DNA of 64,000 nt, taken from the NCBI RefSeq assembly GCF_026340655.1, contig NZ_JAPEOZ010000001.1, forward strand, positions 9,052,001 through 9,116,000. Reading direction: 5' to 3'. Below, piece after piece: positions 49,300 to 57,432 of this stretch. Below the pieces are notes generated by a model. It saw nothing but the letters and a program-made list of their open reading frames with translations, made no database searches and was not told where the DNA came from. This DNA is from Streptomyces sp. NBC_01275 (GTDB taxonomy: Bacteria; Actinomycetota; Actinomycetes; Streptomycetales; Streptomycetaceae). The position numbers were made by a program, and so were the translations under genes. How positions within the stretch are numbered: the first letter of the stretch is position 1; every line of letters starts with the position of its first letter.

Positions 49300-51531
49300 T
49301 CAACGCTCCCTGACCAGTGCCGCGTACGCGCCGCCCCGGGCGACCAGTTCCTCGTGCCGCCCGCGCTCCACGACCGTGCCGTGCTGGAGGACGACGATCT
49401 CGTCGCTGTCGCGCACCGTGCTGAGCCGGTGCGCGATCACCACGCACGCACAGCCGCGCCGGCGCAGGTTGTCCATGACCGTCTGCTCGGTCTCCGCGTC
49501 CAGCGCGCTGGTCACCTCGTCCAGCACGAGGACGCTGGGCCGGCGCACCAACGCCCGGGCGATCTCCAGGCGTTGACGCTGCCCACCGGAGAAGTTACGG
49601 CCGTCCTGCTCGACGTGGCTGTGGATGCCGCCGGGCCGTCGCTCGACCACCTCGTGGAGGGCCGCGTCCCGCAGGGCGTCCACCACGGCGTCGTCCGGGA
49701 TCGACGGGTCCCACAGCGCCACGTTGTCGCGGACCGAGCCCTCGAACAGGAACACCTCCTGGTCGACGAAGGAGACGGACGAGGCCAGCGCCCCGCGCGG
49801 AATGTCCTCGAGCCGCTGCCCGTCGATGCGGATCACGCCCTCCCACGGCGCGTACAGGCCCGAGATCAGCCGGGACACCGTCGACTTGCCGCTGCCCGAG
49901 CCGCCCACCAGCGCCACCTGCCGCCCGGGCCCCACGGTCAGGTCGAAGCCCGTCAACAGCGGCTTGTCCAGCGGGCTGTAGCCGAAGGCGATGTTCTCCA
50001 GCTCGACATGGCCCTGCAGCCGGCGCGTGGAGTCGGCGCCGTCGCGGCGGTCGTAGAGCGGGTCGGCGCGGAAGTTCTCCACGTCCTTCAGCCGGGCCAC
50101 GTCCGCCGCGAAGTCCTGGATGCGGCCCGCGACCCCGTTGAGCCGGGTCAGCGGAGCCGTGAACCGGGCGACCAGCGCCTGGAAGGCGACCAGCAGGCCC
50201 ACCGAGATATGGCCCTCGATCGCCCGCATCCCGCCGATCCACAGGATCAGCGCGCTGTTCAGCGAGGCGAGCGTCGGCGCGACCACGCCCAGCCAGGCGC
50301 TCGGCGCCCCGAGCCGCTGCTGCTCCTCCAGTGTGGTGGCGTGCTGCCCGGCCCACTTGCGGAAGTAGCCGTCCTCGCCGCCGGTCGCCTTCATCGTCTC
50401 GATCAACTGCAGCCCGGTATAAGCGGTGTTGGTCAGCCGCGCGGTGTCGGCGCGCAGCTTCGCCGTCCGGGTCGCGCGCATCCGGACGACGATCCGCATG
50501 GCCACGATGTTGAGCAGCGCCACACCGATCCCGACGTACGTCAACTGCGGGTCGTAGGTGTAGAGAAGGGCGGCGTACAGCATGACGACCACCGCGTCCA
50601 CGCCCGCCGAGGCCAGGTCGCGGGCCAAGGTCTCGGCCACGGCGTCGTTCGACTGCAGGCGCTGCACCAGGTCGGCCGGGCTGCGCTGGGCGAAGAACGT
50701 CACCGGCAGCCGCAGCAGATGGCGCAGGAAGCGGGCGCTGGACAGGGTCGAGGAGATGATGCGGCCGTGGTGGAGGTTGGTCTGCTGGAGCCAGGTCAGT
50801 GCGACGGTGAGCAGGACGCACGTCCCCATCGAGGCGAACAGGACGCTCAGCAGGGAGGTCTGACCGCCGATCAGGAACATGTCGATATAGGTCCGGCTGA
50901 GCGCCGGCACCGCCGCGCCCACCAGGACCAGCAGCAGACTCGCCAGCACGGCCGTCGGCATGGTGCCCGCCGTGCCGCGCAGCCGGGCCGGCATCGCGCC
51001 CAGCACCCCGCGCCTGCGCCCGCCCCGCTCGAAGCCCTCGCCCGGCTCCAGCACCAGCACCACACCGGTGAAGCTGCCGTCGAAGTCCTCCATCGGCACG
51101 AACCGCCGCCCCTTGCCGGGGTCGTTGACGAACACGCCCCGACGGCCGAAGCGCCGGCCCAGCCCCTCGTAGACGACGTAGTGGTTGAACTCCCAGAACA
51201 GGATCGCGGGCGTGCGCACCTGGGCGAGGGCGGCCAGATCCATCTGCATGCCCTTGGCCGTCAGACCGTAACTACGGGCCGCCTTCAGGAGGTTGCTGGC
51301 ACGCGAGCCGTCACGGGAGACGCCGCACGCGATGCGCAGCTCCTCCAACGGGACGTGCCGGCCGTAGTGGCCGAGCACCATGGCGAGGGAGGCGGCCCCG
51401 CACTCCACGGCCTCCATCTGGAGCACGGTGGGCGTGCGGACCGTCTTCACCCGGCTCTTGGGAACCGTGCGCCGCGGCGGCGCGGCCCGACGCCGGCTCC
51501 GGGTCCGCCCGTCCTGCTCGGCGGCGGTCAC
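49300..51531 (-). CDS. NHLM-type ABC transporter with C39 leader peptidase
   Basis: 743 residues from GTG 51531, overlapping the upstream gene as GTGA. Residues ~35-165: C39 peptidase with catalytic Cys in MEAVECGAASLAMVLGHYG, His in FWEFNHYVVYEG and Asp in VNDPGKGRRF; it should cut behind the double glycine of the precursor. Six-helix permease ~195-470, ATPase with GGSGSGKSTVSRL, FSGGQRQRLEIARAL, VLVLDEVTSALD, IAHRLS. With the 46446 product and the membrane-fusion protein it forms a leader-cleaving exporter. Confidence 0.94.
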   Translation of the reverse strand: MTAAEQDGRTRSRRRAAPPRRTVPKSRVKTVRTPTVLQMEAVECGAASLAMVLGHYGRHVPLEELRIACGVSRDGSRASNLLKAARSYGLTAKGMQMDLAALAQVRTPAILFWEFNHYVVYEGLGRRFGRRGVFVNDPGKGRRFVPMEDFDGSFTGVVLVLEPGEGFERGGRRRGVLGAMPARLRGTAGTMPTAVLASLLLVLVGAAVPALSRTYIDMFLIGGQTSLLSVLFASMGTCVLLTVALTWLQQTNLHHGRIISSTLSSARFLRHLLRLPVTFFAQRSPADLVQRLQSNDAVAETLARDLASAGVDAVVVMLYAALLYTYDPQLTYVGIGVALLNIVAMRIVVRMRATRTAKLRADTARLTNTAYTGLQLIETMKATGGEDGYFRKWAGQHATTLEEQQRLGAPSAWLGVVAPTLASLNSALILWIGGMRAIEGHISVGLLVAFQALVARFTAPLTRLNGVAGRIQDFAADVARLKDVENFRADPLYDRRDGADSTRRLQGHVELENIAFGYSPLDKPLLTGFDLTVGPGRQVALVGGSGSGKSTVSRLISGLYAPWEGVIRIDGQRLEDIPRGALASSVSFVDQEVFLFEGSVRDNVALWDPSIPDDAVVDALRDAALHEVVERRPGGIHSHVEQDGRNFSGGQRQRLEIARALVRRPSVLVLDEVTSALDAETEQTVMDNLRRRGCACVVIAHRLSTVRDSDEIVVLQHGTVVERGRHEELVARGGAYAALVRER

Positions 51532-52334
51532 GGCAGCAGCCAGTCGACGGGACGCTGATCGGCAAGCCGGATCGAACCGGTGGCCATGGTCATGGAGGTC
51601 AGCGCGTACGGCGGCCCGTCCGCGGACGACCACCTGTACCCGCTCTTCGTCGACCTGGACGTGTCGAGCCGGACCAGCACCGCCACCGGGCGGCCCTTCT
51701 CGGTGAACTGCTCGCCGAGCTGGCCGTCGCCGAGGAACGCGGCGATCTGCTGCGCCGACTGGGCCGTACGGTCCACGGACTTCACCCGGCCGCGCAGCAC
51801 GCCGTACTCCTGGGACGGCACGGTCTGCACGGTCAGGTCGACGGCCGCGTGCGCCGGAATGGAGGCGGCGTTCTCGGCCGGGACGTACACCGTCGCGTAC
51901 AGCGGGTCGTCGGCGTCGGCGACCTTCTCCACGGCGGCGACGTTCGCGCCGGTGGAGATGATCTGCCCGATGGCGGCGGCGAGCGCGGTGATCCGGCCCG
52001 CGGCGACCGTACGGACCACGGCGTCGCCGTCGGCCGTACGCACCTTCAGCACCGGCGAGCCGGCGGCCAGCCGTTCGCCCTCCTTCACGAGGACCGCGGT
52101 GACCTGACCCGCGGCCGGGCTCTGCAGGATGTAGCTGCCCTCGCCATGGGTGAGCACGGCCGGCGCGCTCACCGTGGAGGCGACCGAGCCGGTCACCGCC
52201 CACACGGACGCGGCCGCCATGACGACGACGGTCACGGACAGCACCAGCCAGCCCTGGGGACGCGCGAAGCGCACCGGCAGGTCGAGCTCCTCCGGCGACT
52301 GAAGCCTGGCGAGGGCCTGTTGGCGGAACTGCAC
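51528..52334 (-). CDS. HlyD-like membrane fusion protein of the peptide exporter
   Basis: 268 residues from GTG 52334. One N-terminal membrane span (~28-50, WLVLSVTVVVMAAASVWAVT), then a lipoyl-like barrel (LQSPAAGQVTAVLVKEGERL, GSPVLKVRTADG) without the usual long coiled coil, and a beta-barrel part (VYVPAENAASIPAHAAVDLT). Matches the NHLM bacteriocin-system secretion protein group. Encoded first of three coupled export genes, separated from the precursor gene by a strong hairpin. Confidence 0.88.
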   Translation of the reverse strand: MQFRQQALARLQSPEELDLPVRFARPQGWLVLSVTVVVMAAASVWAVTGSVASTVSAPAVLTHGEGSYILQSPAAGQVTAVLVKEGERLAAGSPVLKVRTADGDAVVRTVAAGRITALAAAIGQIISTGANVAAVEKVADADDPLYATVYVPAENAASIPAHAAVDLTVQTVPSQEYGVLRGRVKSVDRTAQSAQQIAAFLGDGQLGEQFTEKGRPVAVLVRLDTSRSTKSGYRWSSADGPPYALTSMTMATGSIRLADQRPVDWLLP

Positions 52335-52368
52335 GGGACTTCCCTCGGGATTCTCACGGCAACCGAGA

Positions 52369-52397
52369 GTCCCGGAGCCGGGTGACGGCTCCGGGAC
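52369..52397 (-). terminator. Hairpin between precursor and exporter genes
   Basis: GTCCCGGAGCC (52369-52379), loop GGGTGAC, GGCTCCGGGAC (52387-52397): perfect 11-bp stem 24 bp after the precursor stop. Probably a partial terminator that lets the precursor be made in excess over the exporter, as in many peptide operons. Confidence 0.75.
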
Positions 52398-52420
52398 CCA
52401 AGGGGTCGCACAGGGTGCGA

Positions 52421-52636
52421 TCAGAGACCGGCGACCAGGTTGGTGACCGGGGCCGTGTTCAGGCCGGTGACACCCTCGACCGTGCCGACGGCGGTGTCGA
52501 CCAGGCCGGAGACCGGGGCGACGCCGTCCACCAGGCCGGTGACGGTGCCGAGGGCGTTCAGGGACAGACCGCCGGAGACGTTGTCCAGCTCGGCGTCGGA
52601 GATCTCGACGGTCTCAACCTGGGGGGTGGAGCTCAT
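52421..52636 (-). CDS. Double-glycine-leader secreted peptide precursor
   Basis: 71 residues from ATG 52636 (GAAGGGAAG seven bases before; an in-frame GTG at 52654 is less likely). Leader MSSTPQVETVEISDAELDNV plus SGG: the ELxxVxGG consensus cut by C39 peptidases after Gly23. The 48-residue core (LSLNALGTVTGLVDGVAPVS...) is Gly/Val/Leu/Thr-rich, has no Cys, Lys, Arg, His or aromatic residue, and a net charge near -3. Short quasi-repeats (GTVTGLVD, SGLVDTAVGTV, EGVTGL) run through it. Similar small proteins may be labelled type A2 lanthipeptides, but with no Cys no lanthionine can form. Upstream of the C39 exporter operon. Confidence 0.85.
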   Translation of the reverse strand: MSSTPQVETVEISDAELDNVSGGLSLNALGTVTGLVDGVAPVSGLVDTAVGTVEGVTGLNTAPVTNLVAGL

Positions 52637-53430
52637 GGGGGAACTTCCCTTCACATGGATGACTCAATAGGGGGGGAGCGGCCCCCTCTGGGGACAGACG
52701 ACGGCCGCGACCGCCGGTGCCGGGCACCCGTTTCCGGACGCCGTCTCGGCCCCTGCGGTGCGATGGATCAAAGCAGGTCCGCCGCCTGCGCAGCCACTCA
52801 AACCCCGTCCCCACCAGGGAACTTGCGTCACGGGACAGTCAAGCCGTGCAGGTTCGCCCACTGCTTGTCGGCGACTTCTTCACACCTCGACCGGGGATCG
52901 CTCGGATGAGCGCGGGGCGCTGTCGCGGCGAATCCGACACTCCCGCCCCAATGACCTGGCCGCCGCCGCGGAGATGTGCAGAATCCCTGCTCCCGGTGAC
53001 CTGCTTGGGCATGCGCTGTGCAGATTCCCTGAAGCATGGATTCCGGTCGCCGTGAGAGACGGAGAGTCGCTGGTCGATCACTTCGGGTATCGGATCAGGT
53101 ATCGGCCCAGGTGTCGGTTCAGGAGGGCGTCGATTCGATCAAGGCATGCGGATCGGCGCCGTGCGCCGGAACGAGGCGGGAGTCAGCCGTGAGCCGGCCG
53201 GGAGCCGGCTGTGGGCCGGCCGGGAGTCGGTTGTGAGTCATGGCCGGCCCTGCGCCAGGTCATGTCCGACCACGCGCCAGGTCATGGCCGATTCCCGGTT
53301 TCGCAAAGGAAGTTGGCAAAAGCGATTGAACGCATCGCGCGCTCGCCGCGTACTCATGGCCAACCAGGCGCCGCTGTACGGAGCTGCCGAACACCGGCAG
53401 CAGACCCCGTCCCCCAGGAGGTCGAGTTTT
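52637..53430 (+). other. 794-bp gap without recognisable gene, repeat-bearing
   Basis: Holds the promoters of the precursor (minus) and the protease (plus). TGTGCAGAATCCCTG and TGTGCAGATTCCCTG (about 52976 and 53018) are direct repeats; 53090-53125 has GGTATCGG-type repeats; 53180-53285 has GAGCCGGCCGG and GCGCCAGGTCATG repeats. Frames here encode Arg/Ser/Pro-rich peptides without family resemblance. TTGGCA and TTGAAC near 53311-53330 may be -35 elements for the protease. Confidence 0.5.
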
Positions 53431-54861
53431 TTGAGTCACAAGCGAGTTACGAAGCGCAAGGTCATCATCGCGGCAGGCGGTGTGGCGGCGCTCGGAGCGG
53501 CGGCCATCCTGCTTCCCAACGCCAACGCCTCCCAGGACAGCGGCTCCAACAACGCCGCGACGGTCAAGACCCTGAAGGCGGGCGACGCCTCGGACCTCGC
53601 CTCGCAGCTCCAGGAACTGCTCGGTGACGCCTTCGCCGGTTCGTACTACGACTCCGACCAGCAGCAGCTGGTGGTCAACGTCATCAACGTCTCCGGTGAC
53701 GAGAACAACGTCGTCGTGCAGGCCGAGAAGGCCGGCGCGAAGGTCCGCGAGGTGGAGAACAGCACCGCTGAGCTGGAGTCCGCCGCCCAGACCCTCAAGG
53801 CCAAGGCGACCATCGCCGGCACCGCGTGGGCCGTGAACCCCCGGACGAACCAGATCCTGGTCACCGCCGACTCCACGGTCACCGGCAGCAAGTGGGACCA
53901 GCTGGAGTCGACCGTCCAGACGCTCGGCACGGGCATGGCGACCATCCAGAAGTCGGCCGGCACCTTCACCACGAAGGTCTCCGGCGGCGACGCCATCTTC
54001 GGCGGCGGAGCGCGCTGTTCCCTCGGCTTCAACGTCACGGCGGGCGACGGCACCCCGGCCTTCCTGACGGCGGGTCACTGCGGCGTCGCGGCCGAGCAGT
54101 GGGCCGACTCCGAGGACGGTCAGCCCATCGCCACCGTCGACCAGGCGACCTTCCCCGGCGACGGCGACTTCGCACTCGTGAAGTACGACGACCCGGCCAC
54201 CGTGGCGCCGAGCGACGTCAACATAGGCAACGGCCAGACGGTCGCGATCGCCCAGGCCGCCGACGCCACGGTCGGCACCCAGGTCTTCCGGATGGGCAGC
54301 ACCACCGGCCTCAACGACGGCACCGTGCTCGCCCTCGACGCCACGGTGAACTACCCCGAGGGCACGGTCACCGGCCTCATCCAGACCGACGTCTGCGCCG
54401 AGCCCGGCGACAGCGGCGGCTCGCTGTTCACCCAGGACGGCAGCGCGATCGGCCTGACCTCCGGAGGCAGCGGTGACTGCACGGTCGGCGGCGAGACGTT
54501 CTTCCAGCCGGTGACCACCGCGCTGACGGCGGTCGGCGCGACCCTCGGCGACGGCGGACTCGGCGCGGGCGACGCGGTCGGCGGCGACGAGGCCGGAGCA
54601 GGCGGCGACGCGGTCGGCGGTGAGGACGTGAACGGCGACGGCGTGGTGGACGAGCAGGACCAGGCCGGAGCGGGCGACGAGGCCGCCGGTGAGGACGTGA
54701 ACGGCGACGGCGTGGTGGACGAGCAGGACCAGGCCGGAGCGGGCGACGAGGCTGCCGGTGAGGACGTCAACGGCGACGGCGTGGTGGACGAGCAGGACCA
54801 GGCCGGCGCCGGAGCCGAGGACCAGTCGGGCCAGGACAACGGCGCGACCGAGACGCACTGA
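53431..54861 (+). CDS. Secreted S1 (streptogrisin-like) protease with EF-hand-like C-terminal repeats
   Basis: 476 residues from TTG 53431; AGGAGG lies nine bases before and homologues begin similarly (LSHKR). Signal peptide ~1-33, alpha-lytic-type propeptide ~34-186 (QLQELLGDAFAGSYYDSDQQ, ENSTAELESAAQTLKAKATI), mature chymotrypsin fold from about 187 (DAIFGGGARCSLGFNV). Catalytic His in LTAGHCG, Asp in GDGDFALVKYDD, Ser in CAEPGDSGGSLF. After ~375 comes a Gly/Ala/Asp-rich tail with three 23-residue units holding a 12-residue EF-hand loop. A dockerin-like calcium tail on such a protease is unusual. Confidence 0.92.
   Translation: MSHKRVTKRKVIIAAGGVAALGAAAILLPNANASQDSGSNNAATVKTLKAGDASDLASQLQELLGDAFAGSYYDSDQQQLVVNVINVSGDENNVVVQAEKAGAKVREVENSTAELESAAQTLKAKATIAGTAWAVNPRTNQILVTADSTVTGSKWDQLESTVQTLGTGMATIQKSAGTFTTKVSGGDAIFGGGARCSLGFNVTAGDGTPAFLTAGHCGVAAEQWADSEDGQPIATVDQATFPGDGDFALVKYDDPATVAPSDVNIGNGQTVAIAQAADATVGTQVFRMGSTTGLNDGTVLALDATVNYPEGTVTGLIQTDVCAEPGDSGGSLFTQDGSAIGLTSGGSGDCTVGGETFFQPVTTALTAVGATLGDGGLGAGDAVGGDEAGAGGDAVGGEDVNGDGVVDEQDQAGAGDEAAGEDVNGDGVVDEQDQAGAGDEAAGEDVNGDGVVDEQDQAGAGAEDQSGQDNGATETH
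54619..54819 (+). repeat. 69-bp coding tandem repeat (EF-hand/dockerin-like)
   Basis: Units at 54619, 54688 and 54757 (the last shortened) encode GEDVNGDGVVDEQDQAGAG plus DEAA. Loop positions 1, 3, 5, 6, 9 and 12 are D, N, D, G, D, D: an ideal calcium loop. DNA identity between units is near complete, so duplication is recent. Confidence 0.92.
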
Positions 54862-54900
54862 CCCCACCTGAGCGACACCCCGCCGCGCACGGCGGTCGAA

Positions 54901-54932
54901 CGGTCCGGCCCTTCCCCACGAGGGCCGGACCG
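54901..54932 (+). terminator. Terminator of the S1 protease gene
   Basis: CGGTCCGGCCCT (54901-54912), eight-base loop, AGGGCCGGACCG (54921-54932): perfect 12-bp stem followed by TTCGTGT. Also faces the end of the converging SpoIIE gene. Confidence 0.9.
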
Positions 54933-54959
54933 TTCGTGTCTCCGCACGGCGACGCCCCC

Positions 54960-57104
54960 TCAGCCGTCCCCCCGCGCCCTCAGCAACAGCAGCGCCACGT
55001 CGTCGAGCCGCTCCTCCGCGGCCGCGTGGTGCCCGACGAGCTCATCGGCCAGCTGCTCCAACGGCAGGTCCCCGGCGTCGCCGAGCTTCCGCCCGAGGTC
55101 GGCGACCCCCTCCTCGATGTCCACGCCCGGCGTCTCGATCAGCCCGTCGGTGTACAGGGCGAGGACACCGCCGGGGGTCAGCTCGACCTCCGTCGTCGGA
55201 TACGTCGCCGTGGCGTCGATGCCCAGCAGCGGACCGCCCGCGAGATCGAGGACGCGCACCCGCCCGTCCGCCCGGCGCAGCAACGGCGGCGGATGCCCGG
55301 CCCGCGCCATGACCGCCCGCCCCCGTCCTGGGTCCAACCGCAGATACAGACAGCTGGCGAACAGCTCGGACCCGAGGTCGATCAGCAGCCGGTTGGTGCT
55401 GCGCATGACCTCCGCCGGCTCCTGGCCCACGGTCGTGTAGGCCCGTACGGCGGTACGGATCTGCCCCATCAGGCCGGCCGCGGTCACGTTGTGACCCTGT
55501 ACGTCCCCGATCACCGCCGCCGGCAGCGGCTGCGAGGGCACCAGGTCGTAGAAGTCGCCGCCGATCTCCATGCCCCGGGTGGCGGGCAGATAGCGGGCGG
55601 TCGCCTCGATGCCGGGCAGCGACGGCAGCGAGTGCGGGAGGAGAGCCGCCTGGAGTCCGTGGGCGAGCTGGTGCTTCACGTCGTACAGCAGGGCGCGGTC
55701 GAGGGCCTGTGCGATCAGCCCGGCCAGCGAGGTCAGCACCGCGCGCTCGTGCGTGGAGAACGGGTGGGGTTCGGCGTAGGCCAGGACACAGGCCCCCACC
55801 GGGCGGCCAGAGGCGATCAGCGGCAGATAGGCCCAGGCGGCGAAGCCGTCCGGAGAGCCGTGCCGGAGCGGGTACAGGTGCTCCAGCTGCTGCCGGGAGT
55901 CGAAGAACGCGGGCACGCCGTGCGCGACGGCGCGCGCGCCGGGCGTCGGGGCGCTCAGCGGCATCCCGTCGAAGCGCTCCAGGACCCGCGGGTCGGGATA
56001 CCCGTGGTGTCCCAGCACGTGCAGCCGGCCGGCCCGCGCCCCGAGCAGCGCCAGCGCCTCGCTGCCCACGGCCGGCGCGATCTCGTCCGCGACCAGCCCC
56101 ACCACGTCCTGCACGGTCACCGTCTCGGTCAGCGCCCCCGCCATGCTCAGCGCCTGCGACATCGACACCAGCCGGGTCGGCGCGTCCCCCGAGCGCGGGT
56201 CGGCCGGAGCCGTCTCCGCCACGGCCCGGGCCCGGGTGATCCGGACGCTGAGCCCGGTGGTGCTCGGATACAGCCGGAACGACAGCCAGTCCGACGGCGG
56301 ACGGAGCGCCACGAACGAGACCGCGTCCTGACTGAGCAGCGCGGCCCGGTAGCGCTCCTCGTACACGGGGTCGTTCAGCCAGGGCACGGACGCCCACAGA
56401 TGGGTGCCCAGCAGCGTGCGCACCGGGACGCCCAGCAGTTCGGCCGCAGCGGCGTTGGCGAAGCCCACCCGCCCGCTGAGATCCAGGGAGCACAGTCCGT
56501 ACGGCAGCCGGGCCACCATCCGCGCCGCCTCGACCGTGCCGAGCGTGTCGGAGACGCCGCCCACCGGGCCCGCGTCCAGCACGTCGTACTCGGCTTGCAC
56601 GCTACGGTTGTCCGCTGCCGCCCGCTCCAGCCGCACCGCGAGCCGCTCGCAGGCCGTCGTCAGTTCCCGGCGCTCCCCGTCGGACAGCTCCGACGGATGC
56701 GAGCCGGGCCAGGTCACGAAGACCGCGCCGTACACCCGGGACGCGGTCGCCAACGGCAGCGCGGCCAGCGCGAAGGGGTACGGCAGCACCACGGCGATGC
56801 GCGGATAACGGCGGGCCATGTCCTCCTCGCCGCCGACCCACACCAGCCGCCGCTCGCGCACCGCCTCGGCGACCGGGATCGGCGCGCTCAGACCCACCCG
56901 CTCCCAGGGCGCGGCGAACGACCGGGGCAGCCCGGCCATCACCGCCATCTCCAGCACCGGGTCGTCGCCGTGGCGCAGGTACACCGCGCCGGAGTGCGCC
57001 CCCACGGCGTCCATCATCGAGGTCAGGGCCAGCGACAGCAGGGGTTGGCCGACCGGCGTTCTGACGGTCGTCGGCGTCGGACCGGACGGCTGCCCGTCGG
57101 ACAC
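54960..57104 (-). CDS. GAF-PAS-GAF SpoIIE-type serine phosphatase
   Basis: 714 residues from GTG 57104 (GAGGAGG upstream). GAF ~20-160 (LSLALTSMMDAVGAHSGAVY), PAS ~180-300 (RLPYGLCSLDLSGRVGFANA), GAF ~330-480 (TVQDVVGLVADEIAPAVGSE), PP2C/SpoIIE ~495-712 with GIEATARYLPATRGMEIGGD, FYDLVPSQPLPAAVIGDVQG metal Asp, LYTDGLIETPG and RLDDVALLLL. It ends right after the phosphatase domain and lacks the kinase-like ATPase that its divergent neighbour has. Expected to dephosphorylate STAS antagonists and free a sigma factor. Confidence 0.92.
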   Translation of the reverse strand: MSDGQPSGPTPTTVRTPVGQPLLSLALTSMMDAVGAHSGAVYLRHGDDPVLEMAVMAGLPRSFAAPWERVGLSAPIPVAEAVRERRLVWVGGEEDMARRYPRIAVVLPYPFALAALPLATASRVYGAVFVTWPGSHPSELSDGERRELTTACERLAVRLERAAADNRSVQAEYDVLDAGPVGGVSDTLGTVEAARMVARLPYGLCSLDLSGRVGFANAAAAELLGVPVRTLLGTHLWASVPWLNDPVYEERYRAALLSQDAVSFVALRPPSDWLSFRLYPSTTGLSVRITRARAVAETAPADPRSGDAPTRLVSMSQALSMAGALTETVTVQDVVGLVADEIAPAVGSEALALLGARAGRLHVLGHHGYPDPRVLERFDGMPLSAPTPGARAVAHGVPAFFDSRQQLEHLYPLRHGSPDGFAAWAYLPLIASGRPVGACVLAYAEPHPFSTHERAVLTSLAGLIAQALDRALLYDVKHQLAHGLQAALLPHSLPSLPGIEATARYLPATRGMEIGGDFYDLVPSQPLPAAVIGDVQGHNVTAAGLMGQIRTAVRAYTTVGQEPAEVMRSTNRLLIDLGSELFASCLYLRLDPGRGRAVMARAGHPPPLLRRADGRVRVLDLAGGPLLGIDATATYPTTEVELTPGGVLALYTDGLIETPGVDIEEGVADLGRKLGDAGDLPLEQLADELVGHHAAAEERLDDVALLLLRARGDG

Positions 57105-57219
57105 GGCGACCACCTCCTCGCCCGGCGCCGCGCGGATCCCGTCGCACGGATCCCAAGCACCAAATCTGCCCCCTGCCGGCCCGACGCGCACGGCGAACGG
57201 CCCGGCACCGGGGTGCACC

Positions 57220-57362
57220 CCGAGGCCCGCATCGGGCCGCGCCCCCGAGGTCCGTATCGGGCCGCGCCCCCAAGGCCCGCACCGGGGCATGCCCCCAAGG
57301 CCCGCACCGGGGCATGCCCCCAAGGCCGGCACTGCGCCACGCCCCAAGGCACGCCCCAAGGC
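57220..57362 (+). repeat. 26-bp tandem repeat between divergent SpoIIE genes
   Basis: CCAAGGCCCGCACCGGGGCA plus TGCCCC occurs twice exactly, flanked by degenerate units (CCGAGGTCCGTATCGGGCCG, CCAAGGCCGGCACTGCGCCA, CCCCAAGGCACGC). The repeats fill most of the 57105-57432 gap, which has no gene and must contain both promoters. Confidence 0.85.
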
Positions 57363-57432
57363 GCGCATCGCCGTGCGCATCGCCTGCGCACCGCCGCCGC
57401 AGGGGCTGCGCAGACGTCCCACAAGCGCTGTA

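Noticed and set aside
52421..52636. Calling the precursor a lanthipeptide
   Set aside because: The core contains no cysteine and no LanM/LanB/LanC-type gene lies nearby, so thioether rings cannot form.
52758..53192. Possible small genes between the peptide precursor and the protease
   Set aside because: Arg/Ser/Pro-rich translations, no ribosome site, and the region is made of short repeats and promoter-like sequence.
54619..54861. Evidence for a cellulosome
   Set aside because: The loops match dockerin calcium sites, but the dockerin helices and any cohesin protein are missing, and the GH9 and GH2 enzymes carry no such repeats.
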